From a virus, in the IMG/VR virus record IMGVR_UViG_3300046008_000291, positions 113,659 through 177,658 of that record: a DNA stretch of 64,000 nt. One strand, given 5' to 3'. The translations under genes were made by a program, and so were the position numbers. A model generated the notes under the pieces. It ran no database searches. It had not been told where the DNA came from and saw nothing but the letters and a program-made list of their open reading frames with translations. The first letter of the stretch is position 1. Each line of letters starts with the position of its first letter. Shown piece after piece: positions 1-12,000 of this stretch.

Positions 1-1
1 T

Positions 2-3000
2 GCAGATGGTCCAAACGCTGTTGATGTTAACACCAGCGGAGTTGATTTAGAAAAAACCTATAATGTTGTTCGTAATGTAAGTTCGTCTCGTTACGAGTTT
101 ACATCTACTAGCCCGACAAAAAATACTCTTACTCTAGCACGTGGTGGCCGATACACATTTGAAGTTGATCAATTGGGTAATCAATTCTGGATACAAACTG
201 AATTAGGTGTAGATGGTCTAGTAAATGCAACTCCGACAGTTAGTACACGTGATGTATTCGGAGTTATTAACAACGGTGCAGACTCGGGTACAATTACATT
301 TAATGTGCCGCAGGCAAGTGCCCAAGACAGATATGTGTTAATGAATGTAGTGGCCAACGTAGAGTACGCAGTGCCTCTTGCCTATGCTGATATACAAAAT
401 CATACTGTTAGTCAATTCCTTGCTGCGTTTCCAGGCTATGCAGGTGTTGCTACTCAACTCAACGGTAAAACTGCAATATTCATTGATCAAAATTTATTAA
501 CAAACCGTGGTGAAGAAGCATGGACTGTACCTAATGTTTACGATGGCAACGGTGATATTGTGTCTGGCTATAATGCCGGCGAGGTAATACCCGAGGCACA
601 ACGTTACGGAGTTTGGCGTGTACAATTTGCAGACAGTGGTGATATCAACGATCCATTAATTCGATTGGCCTGTGTACAAGATGTACAAATCAACGAAAAG
701 GTCTATATCAGATCTGGTGTAGTTAATGCCAATAAAGAATTCTTTAAAGATTATGATGGATTTTTTCATGTTGTTCCTGTGATATCAAGTATACAAGATA
801 CTTTGTACTTTCAAGATGGTAACAATCCGTCTATCTATGGTACAATTAAACTAGTTGATATCGCTGGCTGGTCTATAGATGTTGAAAATGATATTTTAGG
901 AAAAACTACATACACCAGTCCCAATGGAGTGGTATTTACTAGCGGATTGAAAATAAGATTTGGTACTGATGCTATCCCAGCAACATATCAGGATAAGGAA
1001 TATTATGTAGAAGGAGTAGGGTCTGCTACAGGCATACAATTAGTTGATACAACATTATTAGTTACACCTGAACCCTACAATGATGAGATTATCACTAATT
1101 ATCCATTGAATAGAATTAGTTTAAGTGCAGTTACTACAGATGTAATCCCTGCAGGTACTGTTATTAACATTGGCACTATTGAAGTTGAAGTATATTATGA
1201 AGTTACAGTTGGATCTTTGTACATTGTTACATTGAGCGATGTATCTTCAATAGTAAATGGATCGGCTATAACTGGAACAGGCATTGCCAGCGGAACATCA
1301 GTAATCAATACACGTCGAGACACTGTGTATCCAGAATATATTACCATTAACAGAGCTAGTGTAGATTTAAATGCATGGTCGAGAAATAATCGATGGTTCC
1401 ATCGAGATATAATCACTGCCACTGCTACCTATAACAATGAACAATATATATTTGACCAAGACCTTCGCGCACGTCGTCCAATTGTACAGTTTGAATCAGA
1501 CCTGCAATTGTTCAATTACGGCAGGATTGGAAAAGCACCAGTTGATATATTAGATACTACAACACAAGATGCATTTAATAATTTGAATGGACAGGTATTT
1601 TCTGTAGCGTTTGGAGTCACATTATTTGATGGCATGCGAGTTATATTTGCCAACGATGTTGATCCGTTGGTTCGTAATAAAATTTTTGTACTTAATTTAG
1701 TGCAAACTGCAATTGATGGTGAAGGATTATTAACTGGGCCCAAATATATAAATTTAAATCCAGCTGCCGATGGTGCAGTTGAAACTTACGATTCTGTAGT
1801 TATAACTGATGGTGTTTACAAAGGCACTCAGTGGTGGTACAATGGTGATACTTGGATAGCTAGTCAGCAAAAAACTAGCCTACAACAAGATCCGTTATTT
1901 GACATGTACGATAGTGCTGAACAGAGTTTTTCGCTTTATCCGTTGAGTACGTTTACCGGCACACGATTATTTGGCTACAACAGATCAAGTACCGGCACTA
2001 TTTCTGATTCAGTATTGGCCTTTCCGCTGACTTACACATCATTCCAAACTCAGGGAAATATTGAATTCATCAATTACTTTGATACTGATACGTTTAGTTA
2101 TGTAGCTAATCAAACTCAACTTACTGAACGAATTGCCACAGGGTTCCTACATCAAATAGTAGATAGATACACATCACTACCAAAAAATAATTGGAATACA
2201 GTTACTGAAAAAAATAATCAATATCAATTGATTACCTATGTATACGATGGTATTAATAGTCCATTTAAAATTGATGTCACTGTACCAGATGCAGTTACGA
2301 TACCATATGTTAAAGTTTATAAAAATAATGTATTCTTAAAAACATCTCAATGGACTTTAACAAATGGAGCATTGACATTATCCACTGCACCTACTATAGG
2401 TGATAAGATCGACATTCTAGTCTATAGTAATGAAGTAAGTGCGCTTGGGCAATACCAGATACCAAAAAATCTAGAGCTCAATGCACAAAATACTGATTTA
2501 TCAACATTGACATTGGGTCAAATCAGAAATCACCTAGTGGAACTAAGTCAAAATAGTACAGAGTTAGTGGGTGATGTACTCAGTGATAGTAATCTTAGAG
2601 ATATTGAGATTAAATCACAAGGCGGCACCATATTACAACACAGTGCACCTTTATCGAATGCAGCATTATTTTTAGTAAATGACAGCACAAACTTTATTGA
2701 CGCCGTTCGTTACGCACAGCAAGAATATGCTAGATTTAAAAATAAATTTTTAGAGTTAAGTGTAACTTTGTCTGGCATACAACCGACTGATCCTGTGGCC
2801 AGTGTTGATTTAATCATAACCGAAATTAATAAGATTAAAAACAGTACGTTCCCTTGGTATTACAGTGACATGATACCGTATGGTACATTAAAAAATATTG
2901 TCAATGGCGTGGGCTATACAATATTTGACCCATTGGTTCGTTCATATGAAATTACTACAACATTCGATGCCCGTGCATTAAGTAATAAAGCAGTACTTGT

Positions 3001-6000
3001 TTATTTAAATGATGTACAGTTAATAATAGATATAGATTATACATTTGATACAGATCGTCCAGCAATAACGTTTACCGACACTGTTACTTTGGAAGTTGAT
3101 GACAATGTTAAAATTGTAGAATATGCAGATACTAATGGATCTTATGTACCAGAAACTCCAACTAAGTTAGGGTTATATCCTAAATTTATTCCTGAGATCT
3201 TTTTAGACGATACCTATCGTACATCCATTAATGTTATTCGCGGCCACGACGGTAGCATAACACCAGCATTTGATGATTATAGAGATGAATTTTTATTAGA
3301 GTTAGAAAAACGTATATACAATAACATCACGCTGCGTGATATCGGTAGCTATCAAGACATTTATAACGTAATGCCGGGTAAATTTAGAAATAATGATTAT
3401 TCGATAAATGAAATAAATCAATTAACGTCTAAGAATTTCCTTATATGGATAGGCAATAATAAAATTGATTTCACAGTCAACGACACATTTGACAGCAATG
3501 ATCCCTTTACATGGAATTACAGCCGTTTTGTGGATCGAATTGATAGTGAAGCATTACCAGGTAGTTGGAGAGCATGCTATCAATATTTCTATGATACATT
3601 ACGTCCGCATTTAACTCCGTGGGAGATGTTGGGTTTCTCTACCATGCCATCATGGTGGGTAGAAGAATACGGTCCTGCACCTTATACTGGCGGCAATAAA
3701 TTACTATGGGACGACCTAGAAGCTGGATTGATTAAACAAGGTACTCGCGCAGGTATAGATACAACCTTTGCACGCCCTGGATTGTCAGAAGTTATACCAG
3801 TTGATGCAAACGGATTTTTATTAAGTCCGGCAGCAATAATGACTGCATCATTTAATGCTACTCATGCGGCAACTGCATGGGCAGTAGGACAACAGGGACC
3901 GGTCGAAACAGCGTGGCGCCACAGCAGTGACTTTGCGTTTGCTGTACAACAAGCACTGGCATTGGCTAAACCAGCCAAGTATTTTAGTCTATTAATGGAT
4001 GTGTCACGTTATTCAAAAAATACTATGTTGGAGCAATATGTAACTGATACCAATGATCACATTAAACAAACATCACTGACATTCAATGGTGACACATCAG
4101 CTGGCACTGTGGTTAGAACCGCCGGTTATATAAACTGGATTGCTGACTTTTTAATACATCAAGGTGTAGATCCTGCTACTGTTATTACTCCGCTGATATC
4201 ACATTATCAAATTAATCTTGCATATAAACTGGCCGGATTTAGTGATCAAAAATATCTACAAATTTTAGCAGAACAAAGTTCACCGACCAGTACAAATGAT
4301 AGTATTATTGTACCAAATGAAAATTATAATGTACATTTGTATAAATCGACGCCTGTTGACAAACTAGTCTACAGTGGTGTGATTATTGAAAAGACCACAA
4401 ATGGCTATAGTGTACGTGGGTATAATTTAGCTAACCCGTACTTTACTATTATTCCAAGTGTGATAAATTCAAATGCATACAAAATTACTGTATTAACTAA
4501 TTCAGTAACAGTGTTTAAAGATTATCAAAACTTAAAATTAACCGTACCTTATGGGTATGAGTTTAATAGCCAACAACAAATAGCTGATTTCTTAATTAGC
4601 TACGAAAGATATTTAATGGCGCAGGGTTTTACCTTCAATGACACAGATGAACAACTAGGCGAAACACGCAACTGGAAACTATCAACTAAAGAATTCTTAT
4701 TCTGGGCACAGCAAGGTTGGGCACCGGGCAGTATCTTAGTATTATCACCGGTGGCTAACACAATAAATGCAGTTACAGTTGGTGCAATCACTGATGCAAT
4801 TACTGATAGTCAGCATGGTTCAAAAGTATTAGATCAAAATTTTGCCTTGGTTAAAACTACAAATTACAATGTGTTACGTAGCCCAACTGCATTTAAATTA
4901 ACATTGACCAATGATGCAGTTATTGGCTATATTGAATTAAATCTAGTACAATACGAGCATGTGTTAATTTTTGATAACACCACAGTGTTTAATGATATCA
5001 TTTACAAACCTGAACTTGGTAATAGACAATACAGGTTAAAATTGATTGGACAAAAAACCGCAGACTGGGATGGCAGTTTAAGTGCGCCAGGCTTCATCTA
5101 CAATTCTGGCAACATAGATGCGTGGTCCAGTAATAAAGATTATTTAAAAGGTGACCTAGTACAATATAAAAATCAATATTATGTTGCATTGAATAATGTT
5201 ACTCAAACAACTAATGCTGAATTTGCCTTTGCTTATTGGAAACAAATTGCCGCAAGTGAAATTAAAAAAGGGCTATTGCCAAACTTTGCCACCATTGCTG
5301 CTAAATCTCAGGTATATTATGATTCATATACAAATTTTAAAGATGCGGATCAAATCAACTACAGCCATGGATTAATTGGATTTAAAACACGTCAATATCT
5401 GTCAGATCTTGGTTTAAGTGATACGACACAAATTGAATTATACAAAGGATTCATTAAACAAAAAGGTTCTGCTAATGCAATTAATCAATTGACCAGTGCA
5501 GAATTTAATAATTTAAGCAGTGCCATAAATTTCTATGAAGAATGGGCAATACGTGTGGGCGAATATGGTGCATTAGATACAAACCCATACGTGGAAATTG
5601 CACTCGATGAAAAAGCATTTTCAGTTAATCCTGCAACTGCTACATTTGTAACTGATTCCAGCAGTGACGGTGTAACTACATTTAACAAATCACAATTATA
5701 TAAATCAACCGAGCAGTATAACGGAATTATTGCATTAGATAGAGATGCACAAAGTGATTACAATAACGATATCACTACTGCTGGATATGTAAATATCGAT
5801 GATGTTGATACTACTATATTTGATCTAGCCAACTTCACTGATTTGAACAATCAATTATCTGCAATCGGTACTGGCTATACTATATGGTGTGCAAAAGACT
5901 TTTCGCAAAACTGGAATGTATATCGAGTAACAGAAACTGATAATACAGTTACATCAGTGGCTAACTCGTTAGATGGATATGTAACATTTACCACCACTAA

Positions 6001-9000
6001 TCCTCATGGATTGGTTGCTGGCGACATATTTTTAGTTCGTAGTTTTGCCACTGAGTTCGACGGCTTCTATCAAGTCGACAGTGTAATAGACCTTGATAAC
6101 ATATTAGTCAGATACGCAGGTGACACTTCACAACTAACTACCTTAGATGGCGACGGCATGTTGTTTATTCTAGACAGTGTACGTTTTAACTACATGGAAA
6201 CTGCACGTTTATATACGCCGCCGCATCAATGGAAAGTCGGTGAAAAGATTTGGATCGATGAAGATGCGGAAACTAATGCTGTACAAGGCCAGCCATTTGG
6301 TACGCAACCAAGCGGTACATGGAAAGTATACGAAAAAACACACCCATGGGAAATGGATCAACGTCTAGTTAAAACCAATGATATGTACATTACATTTAGT
6401 AATGTGGCACTGGCCAATGCAACTAGTACATTAACCATTGGCGGAAATGCTGTGACTAATATCACAACTATTACAGGTAATGCAGTGGGCATTATATCAA
6501 ATTTCCTTACTAGTAGTAATGCATCTAATGTAAGCACAAGTCAGATAGTTAGTACTAATAATATATTTCCAGCAAACACTACAGTATCTTCATTAACAAC
6601 TAATAATGAATATTCTGCAAACATAGGCTACGGTCAAGCATTAAAAATGATTGACAACATCGAGCAAACTATTTTTGTCGGTACCACTTTGTATGCAAAC
6701 TTATCTGTTTCTACTAACACAGGTGCAGTAAATGTATTTGATAAAAATACTTCAAATGTCTATACTGAATCGACAACTATAACACCTGATGGTGCAAATA
6801 CATTTACTTACGGTTCGCACATTGATACAGCAGTTGATCCGTTCATTGATGATGGAGTTGCCGGAAGAGAAACGTTAGCAGTTAACGCACCAACAAGTTC
6901 TGGTGCCGGCGGCGCCGCTAATGTTGGTTTAATCTATACCTATAATAAACTTGAAGGCGAAACTGTATGGAATAGAGGACAGGTTATTACAGGCAATGTT
7001 AGTGCTGTCGATGGACAGTTTGGCTATGGCTTTGCGTTTGATGAGTTAGGCCACTGGTTGTATGTTGGCGCTCCGTACGAAGCAACTCCAAAAGTGTATG
7101 TATATGGCTTACAACGCTTTGTAACTAAAGCTACGGGAAATGTTACTACATCTGGTTCTGTATCTACAATAACAGTACCATTTACACCCGAAGTTACTAA
7201 TGATGCAAATGCACTAGTTGTGACTAGCTCAACACGTACATACATTCCAAATATTGATTACACATTATCTGGCACAACTATAACATTTATATCTGGAAAT
7301 GTTAATGGTACACTAACAATTTCACAAGGTCCGTACTACACATTAGTTAAAACTATTAACGGACCGGCGGGCAGTGAATTTGGTTTTTGTATTGATGCTA
7401 GTTTAAACGGTGCACAACTTGGTGTTGGCGCACCAGCTGACAGTGTAATTGGCTCTAGTGGCGACTTGCTCGATGAAGCCGGCGCAGTATACGCATACGA
7501 TCGTGTTATCGAAGCATTTACCAGTACAACTGGTACAGTGTATACCACAGTAGAAACAATTGCACCTGTGTATAAAGTAACTGTTGACGGAATTGAATTG
7601 CCTCGCAGCGAATATACTGCAACCCCGGGAACTAATACAGTTACATTAAATGTTCCATTAGGTGTTGGTAAAGTTGTCAATGTTGAAACAAATGAATTTA
7701 CTCTATTAGAAAGATTGATTGGCATTGACAGTTTAGATGGTAGTCTAAATGCTATTCAAGAAGGTGCACGATTTGGTACAGCCCTGACTATCTGTTCAAA
7801 CAACTGCGCATTCTATATTGGTGCTCCTTATTATAATGCCGGTACAATTTACAATACTGGTGCAGTATGGAAATTCCATAACAGAGGAACCTTGTACGGT
7901 ACTAACACAGGCTATACACAAAATCCAACGTTTACTCCAGGCAATACAATTCGACTAGATAACTTCCAAATTACTGTGACTGGTACAAGTTTAGATAGTT
8001 TAATCGAAGATATTAATGATGCTAACCTATTAGGTATCACCGCAGTTAATGAAAATGGATACTTAAGATTAGACAGTGATAAAACTGTAGCTAAAAATCG
8101 CTTACGTGTCTTATCAGGCAGTGGTACAGTGTATGAAGATGCAGGCTTGGCTATATTTGCGTTCATGCAGATTATTGTTAACCCATATCGTAGTAACAAT
8201 GAATATTTTGGTACTAAAGTTATCTTGGCTCGCAATGCATACATGCTGGTTATTAGTAGTGAACGTGGAACAACAAAACATTATGCTACATTTGATGCGC
8301 ATACAGACTTATTATATCCTAACGCACCTGAATATATTATTGACACTGACCCAACCAGTCTAACCTATAACGAATTAATAGTAAATCCAGAACAATATCT
8401 ATTAGATTCAACTAGCACACTGCACAATATTAACACAACACTCGATGATGATTCTACAGCACTATTAGACGAAGTTAAAGCAAGTGGTAGTGTTTACACA
8501 TATGAATTATATGATGACCCACGTGACCATGTTGAGAATCCAGGACGTTATGCATTCTGTCAACAACTCGATCCAACAGATTTAAACTCAGGCGACGGAT
8601 TTGGCGCGGCATTTGATGTAATCGGTGGACATATTGTAGTAAGTGCACCAACTGATGATACTACTATAGAAAATGGTGGCAGTATCTACTTGTTTAACAA
8701 TCCGACTGGTCGTCGTGGTTGGAGTTTAATTAGATATCAAGAGCCACGTGTAGACATCGAATCAGTTACTAGAATGTATCTATACAGTAATTTAACAAAT
8801 ACTATTTTAACATCATTGGAATTCATTGATCCTGCCAAAGGCAAAATCCTCGGTCGTGCAGATCAGGAAATATCATACAAAACTGGCTATGATCCGGCAA
8901 TATACAATCGCGGAACAAACACCGCAGTTAGCCTAAACGATAATATATTCTGGAGTACTACTCAAGTTGGTGAAGTGTGGTGGAATCTAAGTCAACTTAG

Positions 9001-12000
9001 TTACATAGATTATGAGCAAGATACATTAACATATCGCAGTATTAATTGGGGTAATTTATTCCCTGGATCAACTGTGGAAGTGTTAGAGTGGGTAGAAAGT
9101 ATATATCTACCTAGTGCTTATGTTGCCAACGGTGGTGATGGCGTGCCTAAATATGCCGATGATAGTGCTTATGTTGAACTTGTTTATGTTGATCAAGTTA
9201 CTAACATTATTAGTATTAAATATTTCTACTGGGTCAAAGATAAAACAACTGTTGATCCAACTAACGAAACTAGACAATTGACCACAACATCAATACAGGA
9301 TATAATACAAAATCCAAAAAATCAAGGCATTCCGTATGCGGCAGTTATACAGAATAATTCAGTTGTTGTATATAATGTAGCTGATTATCTGTCTGCGCAA
9401 ACTACTATATTGCACCTTGACTATAATACAGTTAAGAATACTAATATTATTCATAGTGAATATGAACTAGTACAAAAAGGAAATGCAGATAGTATAATAT
9501 CTCCTAAGATTATTAATAAATTAATTGATAGTCTGGCTGGTATCGATATACTGGGTGCAGAGGTGCCTGACCCAACACTAAGCGTTGCTGATAAATTTGG
9601 CTTAGGCACAAGACCACGTCAGGCTATATTTGCTGACAGAATTGCTGCCTATGCTAACTTAGTAGAATATGCTAACAGTATTTTGATAACTAAACCGATT
9701 ACAAGAAACTGTGACCTAACTACTATTAGTTCAGCTGAAGCAGAGCCTAGTTTTAAATTGGGAGAGTACGATTTAAAAATTGAAACAGAAATAGAATTAG
9801 ATTATCTCGATGTGGCATTATTAACCGCAGGATACAAAGTTTTAGTAAATCAAGATACTACCCAGGATAATTTATGGGTATTATATGAATTGTCTGCGGA
9901 TAAAACTTGGACCGCTATTAGAACACAAAGTTACAAAACCGACTTGTATTGGGATTATGTTGATTGGTATGCGCCCGGTTATGGTACAGATACTCAACTT
10001 GAATATGTAGTTGACACATTAACTGATGCATTAAAATTACCAGTAGCAGTCGGCGATGATGTTTTAGTCAGAGTTGCCAACGGAGTCAATCGCGGATGGA
10101 ATTTACTTGTTCTCAATGGCAATAATCAATTTGATGTAGTCGGTATACAAGACGGAACTATTCAATTAAAAACATCAAATGGTAATTTTGTTAACAATAA
10201 AACCCCAACTACTGAAATTCGTTATATAATTACTGCACTTAAAGATGATATTTTTGTTGGCGAGTTAGACACAGAATTTAATAAATTATTCTTTGTAATG
10301 ATTAACTATCTATTCAATGAACAAAAATATGTTGACTGGATATTTAAAACTAGTTTTATTAGTGTATCGCATAAATTGCGTTCACTATTACAATATCCTA
10401 ATTATATTAAAGATAATCAAACGTATTATGAAAGTTATATTACTGAGGTTAAACCGTATTCAACTAAAATACGTGAATACTCTATTAACTATGACAGTAC
10501 TGATGAATTTGCAGGCAGTGTAACTGACTTCGATCTATCTCCATATTACGATACGGATACTAAAATATTCCGTAGCCCTAGTGGTGAAGATGTAATCAAA
10601 GACGAGGCTCTATGGCAAACTGACACATACAATCAATGGTATGCAAATAGAAATCATCGTGTTGAAAGTATCGTAGTAGAATACGGTGGAAGTGGCTACA
10701 CATCAGAACCGATAGTTACTATTGTCGATGGTGGACTTGCAGCCACAGGCGCAACTGCCCGTGCAATTATTGATTTTGACTCAGGCGCAGTAACTAGCAT
10801 TGAACTTTTAACATCTGGCAGTGGATATTATATAACACCGACCGTGATTATTAATGGTGGATGCACTATACCTGCAACTGCGTATGCAATACTTAAAAAC
10901 AAACAAGTTAGAAGTGTTAATACAACATTAAAATTTGATAGAGTTAGTTACACTAGTTCTGTGCAGGAATGGGCCGCTAACACTGCTTATACTGCTGGTG
11001 ATATTGTAACTCATGTGGGTTCACTGGCCGGTGCTGTTCGTCATGCATTTATAGTAAATGCAAACATAACATCGGGATCTACGTTTGTACACACTGAGGA
11101 TTATACACGATACAGTTCGGCTAATTTTACCAATGCAAATGATCGTATTGTAGGATACTACGAACCAACTGCTGCCATGCCTGCAATCGAAACGATTAAT
11201 AAAGATATTACAATCGCGGCCTCTGTCACAAACTCCAATGTATTATTTGTAACAGCCACTCCTGGATTGCATAAAAATATGACTATTAGCAGTAATTCTG
11301 CTAATGCAACAATAATCACTGAAGCAGTATCTGGAATATTATTATTAAGTGGTAATATCTCTGCCAACGTCGGTGATTATTTAACTCAAACCAGGGTATC
11401 AAACATATATAATGTTACTAGCAATGTTGCTACATCATATTGGGCAAATGTATTTGTAACAGCTAATGTACAGATCCTCACAACTCTGCCTGCAATATTT
11501 GGAAATATAACCAATGCATATCGTGTAGGCGCATACTTAACTGAGCATGAGTTTAATTTAACCGATGTTATTAGTATTGTTGATAATTCAACAATCACAA
11601 CTACTAGCGTTTACCCACAGGCAACTAATCTGACAGCATTAAAATTAGAACGCCCCCAAACACAAACTCAGGGCAATGTTCTAATTGCATCTTATAGAAA
11701 TATGGGGCAATTACTACGCGGCATTGATTATCCGGGGGTACAAGTACAAGGAATCGAATTTAATCAAGCTCCGGAATTTGATGGAGCAACACCATTTGAT
11801 AACGGCTTGTTTGATAATATTCAATACGATGTTGACGGCTTGCCTATGCTAGATGATGCTGCTGTTGACACAATTATACAGAGTAACTATACCGATTTAG
11901 CTCTTGGTACACGTGCTGAAGATATCGATGTTGTCGGTGGTGCGTATGTTGATGCATACAGTTCACATGCTCCAGAAGAAATGGTTCCTGGTATTGTATT

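Noticed and set aside
2374-2402. TTGACA-17-TATAGG on the plus strand
   Set aside because: Weak -10 and inside the tail gene.
7336-8244. Minus-strand open frames of 129 and 110 aa inside the giant tail gene
   Set aside because: Antisense shadows: low-complexity Val/Thr/Ser content, no ribosome site, no coupling.
11865-11893. TTGACA-17-TATACC on the plus strand
   Set aside because: Deep inside the giant tail gene with no start or gene nearby; probably chance.
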